A DNA stretch of 54,921 nucleotides from Geminocystis sp. GBBB08 (GTDB lineage Bacteria > Cyanobacteriota > Cyanobacteriia > Cyanobacteriales > Cyanobacteriaceae), in the NCBI RefSeq assembly GCF_016743215.1, contig NZ_VRZC01000001.1, positions 1-54,921 on the forward strand, given 5' to 3'. The position numbers and the translations under genes are program-made. This document shows positions 25,578-34,955 of the stretch, one piece after another; the stretch's first letter is position 1; the number at the start of each line of letters is the position of its first letter. The notes beneath the pieces were generated by a model, which was not told where the DNA came from, did no database searches, and was given only the letters and a program-made list of their open reading frames with translations.

Positions 25578-26942
25578 ATGACAACTCCCTTAGTATCCTT
25601 ACAAGCACCAAAAGATGTTGATTTAGAATACATCGATCACGAATTAAGACAAATTTGGCAAACTTATACAGGCTCAGGTGACGGTTTAGCCGCAACAAGG
25701 GCTTCTAGTTTTAGTTTTTTAGTATATGAGCCGGAAGTTACACAGCCTTTACTAGCCGCTCTCGGTTTTTATACCGGACCTGTAGATGGAATTGGTGGAC
25801 CTCGTACTACTTCAGCCATTAAAGCGGCTCAAAAAGCCTATGGTTTAGAAATTACAGGGCTTTCTTCCCCTGAATTGTTAGCTAAACTTAGGGTAGAATT
25901 TGAGGCAAAACAAGCTAAAGGTAAAATCGATTTAGCAGACTTAGCTTCAGTGCAACAGTATTCTCCTGATATTGAAGGTGCTGGAATTGCTGATGCCATT
26001 GCTTCTATTAATCCTTGTCGTATTATTACCTTATCACCGACAACGGAAAAAGATGAAGGAGTAAGAGCTTCCGTATCGGCTTATTGCCCAGTAAATAAAC
26101 GTTCTGCTAATACTTTAATCTGTTGTGAGTATATCAATATTACTGGAGTTGCTTCTGCTTTTGAACGTATCGGAGGTATTATCTCTGAATTGATGATTCC
26201 TGATTTACCTAAATTTATTTGGTGGAAAGCTGGGATTGATCAGGAATACTGCCTATTTCAACGATTAATTAAGGAGTGCGATCGCATAATTGTTGATTCG
26301 AGTACTTTTGCACAACCAGAAATAGAGTTACTGAAAATAGGTAAGTTATTAGATCAAGATTTACCCCTGATTGACTTAAATTGGGCTAGATTATCAGCAT
26401 GGCAAGAGTTAACGGCGGAAGCATTTGATCCTCCTGAAAGACGTAGTGCTATTTGGGAAGTTGATCAAGTTACTGTTGACTATGAGAAAGGTAACCCAAC
26501 TCAAGCCTTAATGTATTTGGGATGGTTAGCTAGTCGCTTGAATTGGCAACCCATAGGCTATACTTATGAAAGTGGCACTTACGACATCACGACTGTTAAG
26601 TTTCTTACTGCCGAAGGCAAGGAAATCAATACAGAATTAGCAGGAGTGCCGATCGCAGATTGGGGTTCAGTTTTGGGGGATTTAATCAGCTTAAAACTAA
26701 CTTCTACTAACCTTAACGCCGATTGTTGTACTGTTTTATGTTCAGAAACAACAGGTTGTATGAGAATGGAAGCAGGAGGAGGTGCGCAATCTTGTCGCAT
26801 TCAGCAAGTAACTTCTTTAGCAGATCAAGATACTGAACAATTATTGAGTCAACAATTACAGCGTTCAGGCAAGGATGTTCTTTATGAAGAAAGTATGATA
26901 GTAACAACTCAAATTTTACAATTATACTTAGAAGGAGAATAA
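25578..26942 (+). CDS. opcA: OpcA, glucose-6-phosphate dehydrogenase assembly/activator protein
   Basis: OpcA binds and allosterically activates Zwf and is required for full enzyme activity in cyanobacteria. I choose the ATG at 25578 (MTTPLVSLQAPKDVDLEYIDHELRQIW, 454 residues); 13 upstream codons are repeat-derived. Residues about 55-110 resemble a peptidoglycan-binding-like three-helix module (TQPLLAALGFYTGPVDGIGGPRTTSAIKAAQKAYGL). The OpcA core follows (RVSVSAYCPVNKRSANTLICCEYINITG, LPKFIWWKAGIDQEY, IIVDSSTF). Several cysteines (SINPCRI, AYCPV, LICCEY, DCCTVLC, GAQSCRI) fit the known thioredoxin-dependent redox control of the Zwf-OpcA complex. Confidence 0.96.
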   Translation: MTTPLVSLQAPKDVDLEYIDHELRQIWQTYTGSGDGLAATRASSFSFLVYEPEVTQPLLAALGFYTGPVDGIGGPRTTSAIKAAQKAYGLEITGLSSPELLAKLRVEFEAKQAKGKIDLADLASVQQYSPDIEGAGIADAIASINPCRIITLSPTTEKDEGVRASVSAYCPVNKRSANTLICCEYINITGVASAFERIGGIISELMIPDLPKFIWWKAGIDQEYCLFQRLIKECDRIIVDSSTFAQPEIELLKIGKLLDQDLPLIDLNWARLSAWQELTAEAFDPPERRSAIWEVDQVTVDYEKGNPTQALMYLGWLASRLNWQPIGYTYESGTYDITTVKFLTAEGKEINTELAGVPIADWGSVLGDLISLKLTSTNLNADCCTVLCSETTGCMRMEAGGGAQSCRIQQVTSLADQDTEQLLSQQLQRSGKDVLYEESMIVTTQILQLYLEGE

Positions 26943-26987
26943 CTTAACTACAGTAAAATTTTTGGTTGAGATGAACCAATAAGTAGG

Positions 26988-27135
26988 TATAGCAATCCTA
27001 AATCATTCGTCAAGAATTAAAGATTAAAAAATAAATCTGTAAATCTTACTATACCTTAAAGCTGACCACTGAAAGCTGATAGCTGATAGCTAACACCTCT
27101 TTAAATCTCACAACTCCCATAGTAGGATTGCTATA
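26988..27135. repeat. MITE-like element with 13-bp perfect terminal inverted repeats
   Basis: TATAGCAATCCTA at 26988-27000 is the exact reverse complement of TAGGATTGCTATA at 27123-27135, bounding 148 non-coding bases between opcA and tgt. The core has AGCTGATAGCTGATAGCT repeats. A related 141-base element with nearly the same ends lies at 49792-49932. A target duplication was not clear. Confidence 0.65.
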
Positions 27136-27145
27136 GTTGCTTTTG

Positions 27146-28292
<1,147 letters not shown>

Positions 28293-28354
28293 AGAATGAG
28301 GAATGAGGAATTTTTTTAACAAGTCAGTTATCAGCTTGTAAGGTTTTAATATAT

Positions 28355-28450
28355 TAGACTTCTTGCAGAAGTTAGGGAAGAGGGAAAAGTGCATAAAATT
28401 GATCTTAAACTATCCTAATTTGATCATAGTTTTTATTTTGCAAGAGGTAT
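28355..28450. repeat. MITE-like element, TAGACTTCTTGCA family
   Basis: The left end TAGACTTCTTGCA (28355-28367) is matched by TTGCAAGAGGTATA (28439-28452) at the right. The core is AT-rich and non-coding. The left end is identical to the element at 23417, showing they are one family. Confidence 0.5.
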
Positions 28451-28545
28451 ATTAAACCCCTACTAATTACTAATTATAAGTGGCACAGGCATCTTGCCTG
28501 TAATTGAGTACTTCCTAATCCCTAATTCTTAATTCTTAATTCCTC

Positions 28546-28577
28546 TTAATGTTAAAAAATGTTAAGATGTTAACAAA
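28546..28577 (+). promoter_or_regulatory. Repeated TGTTAA motifs upstream of hli, possible HLR1/RpaB-type site
   Basis: TGTTAA occurs three times at 10- and 8-base intervals, about 50-75 bases before the ATG. Cyanobacterial hli genes are known to be controlled by RpaB through HLR1, paired octamers related to GTTACAWW separated by 2 bases. The motifs here resemble HLR1 with A in place of C. A similar TTAACAT/ATGTTAA cluster precedes the other hli gene at 37851-37883. Confidence 0.4.
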
Positions 28578-28624
28578 ATTTAATAAAAACATATAATTAC
28601 TGTTTAATCAGGAGTTTCTTAACT

Positions 28625-28795
28625 ATGACTCAGCCTCAACCCACTAAAACCCCTAATCTCGAAGAACCAAAATTCGGCTTTAATAACTATGCTGAAAAGT
28701 TAAACGGTAGGGCAGCGATGATCGGTTTTATTATTACTTTAGCCATTGAATATTTTACTGGACAAGGTTTATTAAGTTGGTTAGGGTTAAACTAA
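28625..28795 (+). CDS. hli: High-light-inducible protein (Hlip), 56 residues
   Basis: This short gene begins at the ATG at 28625 and ends at TAA 28793-28795. The product is MTQPQPTKTPNLEEPKFGFN, then NYAEKLNGRAAMIGFIITLAIEY, then FTGQGLLSWLGLN. The chlorophyll-binding helix EKLNGRAAMIGF, with E, N and R ligands, is the Hlip/SCP signature, shared with plant LHC proteins. It forms a single thylakoid membrane helix and dimerises to bind chlorophyll and carotenoid. It serves photoprotection and chlorophyll synthesis/assembly under high light. AGGAG lies 11 bases before the ATG (28609-28613). It is convergent with the aldo/keto reductase gene, with a GTGGGC/GCCCAC hairpin between. Confidence 0.96.
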   Translation: MTQPQPTKTPNLEEPKFGFNNYAEKLNGRAAMIGFIITLAIEYFTGQGLLSWLGLN

Positions 28796-28808
28796 TCATT
28801 ATGGAAAT

Positions 28809-28823
28809 GTGGGCAATGCCCAC
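28809..28823. terminator. GTGGGC-AAT-GCCCAC hairpin between convergent genes
   Basis: A perfect 6-bp GC-rich stem with a 3-base loop lies 13 bases after the hli stop and just after the aldo/keto reductase stop on the other strand. No long T-run follows. It is part of the dispersed repeat also seen near 8370, 25230 and 25530, so it may work as a two-way terminator or simply be a repeat. Confidence 0.4.
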
Positions 28824-28829
28824 CCTACT

Positions 28830-29814
28830 TTATGTTGTTTGAAAAATATTTTGAATCATTTGTTTATCTAAATTTATGGCAATTTTTTCTAATTCTGTTA
28901 CTTGGGCTGAAGATAAACGCCAACCTAATGCACCAATATTCTCTCTTGCTTGATGTAAATTTCTAGCCCCTGGAATTGGAATTGTACCTTGACAAATACA
29001 CCAATTTAGGGCAACCTGACTCATGGTTTTTCCGTTATTTTTGGCGATCGCCTCTAAAGTGTGTAATAAAGGTTGAATTTTCGGTAATAATTCCTTAAAT
29101 AAACCTTTTCTCGGTCCTGATGGTAAACTATTTAAGTCTTGATATTTACCGGTTAAAATACCCAAAGTCAGAGGGCTATAAGCAATAATTTTAATGTCTA
29201 ATTCCTCACATAACTGTTTTAATCCTAACCTCACCAAAGGATAAGTAGATAATAAAGAATATTGCACTTGTAAGGTACTAATTTTTACCCCCTGTTGTCG
29301 TAAATATTCAGAAGCTCGTTGTAAATTTTTTGGTCCATAATTAGATAAACCAATCCCTTTTACCAATCCTTGATGATATAACTGTGCCAACCCCTCCCAT
29401 AATGGTTTTTCTTGCCAAGGGAAGTATTTTGCGGGAGACCAGTGCATTTGAACTAAATCTACGGATCTTCCTAGTCTTTTAGCTGATTTTTCACAAGCCT
29501 TAATCATGGATTGAGGAGTTAAACGCCAAGGATAAACCGCTAATTTTGTGGCAATGGCAACTTCATTTTGATGATCTCCTCTGTATTCTCTAGCAAATTT
29601 ACCTAAAAGAGTCTCACTGCGTCCATTTAATTTACCCGTGCCATAAGAGTCACCTGTATCAAACCAAGTTACCCCTTGAGATACATGAAGATTGAATACT
29701 TGCTGTAATTCTTCATCCATTGTCATCTCATAACCCCAAAGAAACCGATTACCCCAAGCCCATGTGCCACAGCCGATGGGAGAAAGTAATAAATCGTCAG
29801 CTACTCTTATTAAA
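28830..29814 (-). CDS. Aldo/keto reductase, exon 2 (gene split by a group II intron)
   Basis: This is the main part of an NADPH-dependent aldo/keto reductase: LIRVADDLLLSPIGCGTWAWGN, FDTGDSYGTGKLNGRSE (catalytic Asp and Tyr), IATKLAVYPWR (Lys), LVQMHWSP (His), GIGLSNYGPKNL, IAYSPLTLGILTGKY and the C-terminal cofactor region IPIPGARNLHQARENIGAL. Read alone, the frame starts at a GTG at 29831, but those first codons lie inside the intron's domain VI. The natural start is the short exon 1 at 32454-32476. Joining exon 1 to this exon restores one frame, M-T-M-M-E-S-K-I-L-I-R-V-A-D-D, for a 335-residue protein. The substrate is unknown. Expression would depend on intron splicing. Confidence 0.92.
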
Positions 29815-29848
29815 GTAGGAGTAGCCGTCACCGACTAAACCTCTCTAC

Positions 29849-29882
29849 GAACCGTGCATGAAACTTTCACTTCACACGGCTC
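29849..29882 (-). ncRNA. Group II intron domain V
   Basis: On the minus strand the 34 bases begin GAGCCGTGTGAAG and end CATGCACGGTTC, pairing GAGCCGTG with CACGGTTC around an internal GAAA-type loop. This is the catalytic hairpin and best-conserved group II signature. Confidence 0.93.
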
Positions 29883-29896
29883 TTTAAATTATGCCT

Positions 29897-31648
29897 CTAT
29901 GGAGTACAAATCACTGCGTTTTTACTTCTACCTTTAAGGCTTCCGTCTGTTGCAGTTTTACTATCGTGACAATGTCGATGAAGTAACTGTAGATTAGTGT
30001 TTTCGTTTCCTCCTCCTAGTGATTTGGGGATAACGTGGTCGATTTCTACTATGTCACCATCTTTTAAATATAATCCACAGTGGTTACATTTTCCTTTTTG
30101 TCTCTTCATTAGACTAGCTTTTTGATTTGACATTTCAGGATGCTTACCTAAACGACTACACCAATACATTAAATCTCCATCAAAAAGGCTTTTATTCCCT
30201 TTGACTTTGACGTGTCTGACAATGGGGGTATCAGCGTGTTTAAGAAGTTTGTATTTAATACTGCCCTTTTCTTGAGTTCCAAAACACCAGTTTCTCATTT
30301 TTCCGTTAGAATAATCTGATTGCCAATATTTGTCTGCTACCCATGATTTTGACTTCTTAGGATGTCTTCTTTCACTCCATCTCTTAAGTTGTTGATATAT
30401 AATATGATCACAATGAGAATAAGTTTCTTTACTACAGACTGAGCTATAATAATTACTCCAACCTCTGATTATCGGATTTAATTCCTTAATCAACACCTCC
30501 TGTGGAGATGATTTGTGCCTTCTTATGACATCGCCAATCTTTTTGAGATGAGATTTTACTTTACTTTCAGAAGGTTTTATGATAGTCTTGAATCCTAATT
30601 GACTTCCGTTTGTCAATTTACCACTATGACATTTACCCACTGGGTACTGTCTAATGTTAAATCCAAGAAAATCAAAACCAACTTGTCCCTTATGCTCCAA
30701 AAGTGTGTGGGATATTTTGGTTTTACTCGGTTTTAATTCTAGTCCTATTTCTTTCAACCAGTTTTCCATAATTACTTTACATTGCAGAACTACATCTAAG
30801 TCTTTGTGCAGGATTAAAAAATCGTCTGCATATCTTATTAGATTAGGAGTTTGTTCATTGTGTACCTTTTTACCCTTTAAAGTTCTGGCGTATTTCTTGA
30901 CTTCTAATTCCATACCGTGTAAGGCTATGTTTGCCAATAAGGGTGATATGACTCCTTCTTGTGGTGTGCCTTTGTCAGTAGTAATTAACATTTTATTATC
31001 CAAAACTCCATTTTTTAACCATGCTTTCACTTGGTTTGTTAGGGTGGGATAAGTACCTAATTTAGTTAGTAATTTATTATGGTCGAAATTATCAAAACAC
31101 CCGCTAATATCCGCATCTAAAACATATTTTGAGTTAATTTTTATTGAATTGAATATCGCTTGTATGGCATCATGACAGTTTCTAGCTGGTCGAAATCCGT
31201 AAGAATTTTCCTCGAAAGTTGCCTCCCATTGTGGCTCTAAGCCTAGTTTGACTAATGCTTGTAATGCTCTATCTTTTATGGTGGGTATTCCTAAACCTCG
31301 TTTTTCTCCGTTGGCTTTTGGTATCCATACTCTGCGTAACGGATGGGCTTTCTTGCCTACCTTCAGATTATTCACGAGTTCGAGTCTTTGTTTCGATGTG
31401 AGAGACTTTTTACCATCCACTCCTGCCGTCACTTTTCCTTGATTGTCTTGAGTTACTCTACGAGTTGCCCAAAGTTTCCCATAAAACGATGAGATTAGTA
31501 ATCGTTGTAATTTGTGTACTAATTTGACATTGCCACTTTGACTTGCTTTGAAAATGCGCTTCTGTAATCTGAACACCGCAATCTCTACGACTTTCCAGTC
31601 GATTTGATTCCAGAAATTCATTTTATCGATAGATTTTACCTTCGTCAT
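29897..31648 (-). CDS. ltrA: Group II intron-encoded reverse transcriptase/maturase with HNH endonuclease
   Basis: This 583-residue protein has the RT-0 to RT-7 blocks of intron-encoded proteins: AGVDGKKSLT, RRVWIPKANGEKRGLGIPTIKDRALQALV, NSYGFRPARNCHDAI, YVLDADISGCFDNFDH, TPQEGVISPLLANIALHGME, and LIRYADDFLIL with the catalytic YADD. These are followed by GFDFLGFNIRQYP and the maturase X domain (LNPIIRGWSNYYSSV). The C-terminus has a zinc-type HNH nuclease (CNHCGLYLKDGDIVEIDHVIPKSLGGGNENTNLQLLHRHCHDSK) that cleaves target DNA. All modules look intact, so the intron may be able to splice and retrohome. It is unrelated to the Avd/DGR reverse transcriptase type (no DGR RT motif set) and cannot be taken as the missing DGR enzyme. 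It starts at the ATG at 31648. Confidence 0.97.
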   Translation of the reverse strand: MTKVKSIDKMNFWNQIDWKVVEIAVFRLQKRIFKASQSGNVKLVHKLQRLLISSFYGKLWATRRVTQDNQGKVTAGVDGKKSLTSKQRLELVNNLKVGKKAHPLRRVWIPKANGEKRGLGIPTIKDRALQALVKLGLEPQWEATFEENSYGFRPARNCHDAIQAIFNSIKINSKYVLDADISGCFDNFDHNKLLTKLGTYPTLTNQVKAWLKNGVLDNKMLITTDKGTPQEGVISPLLANIALHGMELEVKKYARTLKGKKVHNEQTPNLIRYADDFLILHKDLDVVLQCKVIMENWLKEIGLELKPSKTKISHTLLEHKGQVGFDFLGFNIRQYPVGKCHSGKLTNGSQLGFKTIIKPSESKVKSHLKKIGDVIRRHKSSPQEVLIKELNPIIRGWSNYYSSVCSKETYSHCDHIIYQQLKRWSERRHPKKSKSWVADKYWQSDYSNGKMRNWCFGTQEKGSIKYKLLKHADTPIVRHVKVKGNKSLFDGDLMYWCSRLGKHPEMSNQKASLMKRQKGKCNHCGLYLKDGDIVEIDHVIPKSLGGGNENTNLQLLHRHCHDSKTATDGSLKGRSKNAVICTP

Positions 31649-32453
31649 AAGTTTAATTACATTATTGTCTTTTCATTACATAATTCAAATGTGTACGTCA
31701 GCATATCTTTTACGTTACATAAAAGCGTTGGCTTTTTACACAATCTCTTCCCTAATAATCATGCACTGGTTGTTACTTAAGGTTTTCGACCTCCTTAAGA
31801 GATTAAGAGGGATTACTTCGTTCCTATTTTCCGTATTACCTGACTTTAGACTCTCACTATCCACCGACTCTTTATAGATGTTCCCAGTTTAAGAAAAACA
31901 ACTTACTGGTATGTTAGAGTGTTACCTTTTGGTCTAGCTTGTCAGCCTTTTAGCTAGTTTGGAATAACGATGGTTCAAACGTGAGTTTCTTTCGTAGTCA
32001 TAGTCAGTATGCTAGATGTGTACCAATTTAGGCTATTAGTATTTACACCGTTTAATCCTGCTTTAGCCTATGGGATTACCAGTTCCAAGTGACTAAGGAA
32101 TATGCACTCAACCCAACATCGGGGCGGTAGGCTTTTCACCTACACGAAAAACAAGTTATCAAGGTACTTCTTTTTAGGTTCGGTTATCACTACCTATAGT
32201 GTGCGGTAATTCGCTTGTGTGATTATTACGATCTCTTAACGTTTCCCTTCTTTTAGGTGGTTGTTGAGTATTTCTACTTAACCGTTTCGTGATTATTGAA
32301 CTGTCGGGGTTCTGATTTATTGACCTTCAAAATTGCCTAAAAAGGGCTTATAATTTGTTTTAGGTCATTTTGTACCTTGCTAGGTTTACGTTGTTTAAAA
32401 GCGTCTCTCAGTTATCACTGATTTAACTCAACTTTGACCTAAACGAGTCGCAC

Positions 32454-32476
32454 ATTTTCGATTCCATCATAGTCAT
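32454..32476 (-). CDS. Aldo/keto reductase, exon 1 (first 23 bases)
   Basis: On the minus strand this reads ATG-ACT-ATG-ATG-GAA-TCG-AAA-AT, directly abutting the GTGCGAC start of the intron. Its two leftover bases AT join the first T of exon 2 (29814) to make ATT (Ile) and keep the frame into LIRVADD. This exact fit supports the intron boundaries. Confidence 0.75.
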
Positions 32477-32568
32477 TTTGTTGTTTTAAATTATCATAAA
32501 AGTCAAAATACTTGATATACATTCAAAGTATAATATTATTTTCACAACACTGTCACGTCAAACTAATA

Positions 32569-32916
32569 ATGATTCAAACTAATTTGGAGTTCAATTTTTT
32601 GGAAAATGGTGTAACTCCAACTTTTGCTCGTCATGAGACTTTTCATCCCCGTTGGGGGTGGTTAAAGAAAGGTTTTGATGTGGCATCTAATGATAGTAAT
32701 ATTTTCAACTCCGAAGATGCCCCAGTTAGGTTAGGAGTGGGCAAGAATATGGTTCGATCGCTCCGTTATTGGTGTTATACTTTTAAGATTATTGATACTG
32801 AGTTAGGATTAATTTATCAGCCCAAAAATAGCAAGTATTACCGTTTTCGCTTTGGTAGTAAGACGAATTTACCATCAGTGATAATCGTAGCCCACCCTAC
32901 TCAAAAAATTAAGTAA
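32569..32916 (+). pseudogene. Truncated DUF4007-type protein remnant
   Basis: From the ATG at 32569 the 115-residue product reads MIQTNLEFNFLENGVTPTFARHETFHPRWGWLKKGFDVASNDSNIFNSEDAPVRLGVGKNMVRSLRYWCYTFKIID. FARHETFHPR, GWLKKGFD and LGVGKNMVRSLRYWC are the N-terminal hallmarks of DUF4007 proteins, which are normally about 300 residues. Here homology fades near YRFRFGSKT, where the sequence runs into a GTAGCCCACCCTAC repeat and stops, so about two thirds of the protein is missing. As I recall, DUF4007 genes sit beside PAPS-reductase-like/DndC-related genes in defence-type islands; no such partner remains here. The ORF extends 19 codons upstream without homology. It is most likely a relic. Confidence 0.75.
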
Positions 32917-32974
32917 TATTTGTTAATGAATAATAGCACTCTTCCCTAATTTTATTTTTGATCTTAATTTCTTT

Positions 32975-33370
32975 TTAAGAAAAAATAATTGTTTGTAAAT
33001 CTCTTACTTTTTTAATAGTTTCAAAATCTTTATCATTATGAATTAAAATTAAATTATAACTGATAGCTAGTTGAGCGATGCAACAATCAATGCTACTTCT
33101 AACCGTTAAACCTTTACGTCTTAAATCATAGAAAATACGAGCAGAGTTAATCAAAATAGGACTATTTTCTGTAAGATAATCTTGATCATGCAAATAAATT
33201 TCTAATAGCTGCCATTCCTTTTCATTTTTAGCACCTTGTAATAATTCCATTTGGATAAAATGACTCAAAAAGAAAGGATTATCTTGAATAATATTTTCTA
33301 AATTTTTTCTTTTAATTCCTATTTTATCTCTAAAAATATTAACCAAAACAGAAGTATCAATTAGATACAT
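32975..33370 (-). CDS. vapC: VapC-type PIN-domain toxin
   Basis: This 131-residue PIN-domain ribonuclease reads MYLIDTSVLVNIFRDK (first acidic Asp), HFIQMELLQGAKNEKEWQLLE (Glu), RSSIDCCIAQLAISYNLILIHNDKDFETI (the remaining acids in SSIDCCIA and HNDKDF). VapC toxins usually cut initiator or other tRNAs or rRNA. It starts 1 base after the antitoxin stop, a classic vapBC operon. It lies in a repeat-rich accessory stretch between an intron insertion and an orphan gene, which fits a mobile addiction module. Confidence 0.95.
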   Translation of the reverse strand: MYLIDTSVLVNIFRDKIGIKRKNLENIIQDNPFFLSHFIQMELLQGAKNEKEWQLLEIYLHDQDYLTENSPILINSARIFYDLRRKGLTVRSSIDCCIAQLAISYNLILIHNDKDFETIKKVRDLQTIIFS

Positions 33371-33371
33371 T

Positions 33372-33569
33372 TTAGTTATTTCTTAATTCCTTATAATTAT
33401 AGTCTTCTCTAAATTCAATTTTTCCACTTAAATCTAATAAATTCAGTTTTTTTCGATTACGAATTAACTCTTTTAAAGCCATATTTACTAACTCTTTTTT
33501 TGTTCTTACATTAGTTAAACGGAAGGCTTCTTCTAGTAAACTATCATCAAGATCAATATTAGTTCTCAT
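33372..33569 (-). CDS. vapB: VapB-type ribbon-helix-helix antitoxin
   Basis: Using the ATG at 33569, the 65-residue product MRTNIDLDDSLLEEAFRLTNVRTKKELVNMALKELIRNRKK is a typical VapB: a ribbon-helix-helix DNA-binding N-terminus followed by a VapC-binding tail (LNLLDLSGKIEFREDYNYKELR). It would bind and neutralise VapC and repress the operon. The frame extends 18 codons upstream but without VapB character, so I reject the longer form. Confidence 0.95.
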   Translation of the reverse strand: MRTNIDLDDSLLEEAFRLTNVRTKKELVNMALKELIRNRKKLNLLDLSGKIEFREDYNYKELRNN

Positions 33570-33668
33570 TTTCTTATGTAAAATGTGTAAATATAAAAAC
33601 ATTATACAATAAATGATTCTCAATGTCTAATCCTATCTACTTAATGTTTCCTAAACCCAAATTTATTA

Positions 33669-34586
33669 TTAATGGTTTTCTACACATAAAAATGGTTGTA
33701 AGAAAGATTTGATAAAACATTTTTTGATTATGATTTTTAAATCTGTCACGGTATTTTTAACTTCTTCTGCTAAATCTTCGGCAAAATCATCTACTTTACT
33801 CCTCTCTTGAAATGCTAATTTCTTCAGATCTTTTTCCCATCTATTAATCATTTCACTGCTAGGAGATTCTAATATTTCTAACCTTTGCTTAAATTGAGTT
33901 TCAACACTTCCATCTTGATTAATTGTTATTTCTCCGTCCAGAATTTTACTAAGAAATTCTCCAGCTGATATGCCATTTTCTAAGGCTTTTATTTCTATTT
34001 CTCTAATTACTTTAATTGGTAATTTTAATGAACTTTTCTTTAATAAATTTTCACCAAAAACAATTTTTTCAATGCGGTTAGCTGTAATTTTATGAGCTTC
34101 ATAAGTATCTAAAACTTCTTGCCATTTTTTGATTAATTCTTCTTTGCTTAATTTGATTAATAAACGAGCTTGAGCTTCATTTTGAGGAATAATATTAAAT
34201 CCTGCTTTTATTAGTTGAATCGCAATACTTGAAGATTCAATTACTTGATTTGCTCTCCATACTGGATAGTAAACTGCTTTTTCACAATAGTCTTTAAAGC
34301 ATTCATACTGATTTTTATATAAGCGATAATATTTAACTTGATATAACTGTATCCCTAATTTTATATAGCTAATTCTGTTATATTTAATACTATTAGTAAT
34401 CTGCTCTAGTTGGTTATATCTTCCTTCTTCATTTAAATAATAACATTCTTCTAAAATTGATTTATAGGGATCGTTTATACTTTCCCAAAATAGTTCATTA
34501 CTATTCTCTTCACCACAACTATAAAGAAGAGCGATCGCCTGATCGACTTTTTTTGTTATTTTTTTTTTCTCTAATAATTGATTCAT
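33669..34586 (-). CDS. Hypothetical protein, helical, plasmid/partition-like character
   Basis: This 305-residue protein is not recognised. It is mostly helical. Residues about 70-180 contain GIQLYQVKYYRLYKNQYECFKDYCEK and YYPVWRANQVIESSSIAIQLIKAGFNIIPQNEAQARLLIKLS, followed by WQEVLDTYEAHKITANRIEKIV. That composition recalls the DNA-binding cores of cyanobacterial ParB-like or DUF3102-type proteins, which is inference. The C-terminal 90 residues carry two amphipathic helices and end CVENH. There is no signal peptide. It is monocistronic and next to vapBC, a typical accessory neighbourhood. A 369-base non-coding gap precedes its neighbour rsgA. Confidence 0.5.
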   Translation of the reverse strand: MNQLLEKKKITKKVDQAIALLYSCGEENSNELFWESINDPYKSILEECYYLNEEGRYNQLEQITNSIKYNRISYIKLGIQLYQVKYYRLYKNQYECFKDYCEKAVYYPVWRANQVIESSSIAIQLIKAGFNIIPQNEAQARLLIKLSKEELIKKWQEVLDTYEAHKITANRIEKIVFGENLLKKSSLKLPIKVIREIEIKALENGISAGEFLSKILDGEITINQDGSVETQFKQRLEILESPSSEMINRWEKDLKKLAFQERSKVDDFAEDLAEEVKNTVTDLKIIIKKCFIKSFLQPFLCVENH

Positions 34587-34955
34587 GATTGTGTTGATAA
34601 TTTTTACTATTTTTTAGTACATAATTAGTACCATCTTTCTCTTGGGCTTTTCATTATACATCTTTTGCTTAAACTATACCTAATAATTTTAATTATATTT
34701 TTTTTAGCTATAATTAAGTAATGATAAACAGCTTATTTTAAAGTTTTTAATAGTAAATAATATTAATTAAATAAAGAGAATATAAGTATCTTAATTCCTC
34801 AAAGTTTTTCTCAAAAAATTTTTATTTTTGTGAATCTATTGGCGTTTTTTCAAAAATGAGGATTTTAGCCTTAACCTCCAAATGTAGGAGAGTTAATTTG
34901 TATTTACCATTAAACTTTGGGCATCAATTAGCAAATCCGGAGGGCTTGGATTATT
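34587..34955. other. Intergenic region between rsgA and the hypothetical gene
   Basis: These 369 AT-rich bases contain no coding region I can support. A small inverted TTTTTCTCAAAAAA/TTTTTTCAAAAATG-like region occurs near 34802-34858. No tRNA, riboswitch or repeat family seen elsewhere in the window is present. Confidence 0.6.

Larger units (their letters stand above)
28293..28624. other. Intergenic region between tgt and the hli gene
   Basis: No coding region is seen in the first 250 bases. The region holds a GAATGAGGAATGAGGAA array (28295-28311), a MITE-like element (28355-28450), a GGCATCTTGCCTGTAATTGAG repeat fragment (28487-28507), and a cluster of TGTTAA motifs (28546-28577) in front of the hli gene. 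Confidence 0.6.
29815..32453 (-). mobile_element. Group II intron, complete, inserted in the aldo/keto reductase gene
   Basis: The intron reads on the minus strand from GTGCGACTCG (first base 32453) to ...CTCCTAC (last base 29815), about 2,639 bases. The 5' end matches the GTGYG consensus and the 3' end the AY consensus. Domain V is clear at 29849-29882. Domain VI follows as a hairpin (TAGTCG paired with CGGCTA, loop GTGA) with an unpaired A eight bases from the 3' end, a candidate branch point. An intact maturase ORF (29897-31648) is placed late, ending just before domain V. The 5' region (about 31650-32453) is non-coding ribozyme. Insertion is in the sense orientation of the host gene, after codon 7, phase 2. 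Splicing would give an uninterrupted reading frame. Confidence 0.93.

Noticed and set aside
29815-29831. GTG start of the aldo/keto reductase at 29831
   Set aside because: The codons from 29831 to 29815 are part of intron domain VI; exon 1 at 32476 gives a better start and exact frame.
29897-31648. Reverse transcriptase as the missing DGR enzyme for the VR at 3630
   Set aside because: It has the long intron-type RT with X and HNH domains and lies inside a complete group II intron; DGR RTs are shorter and lack these.
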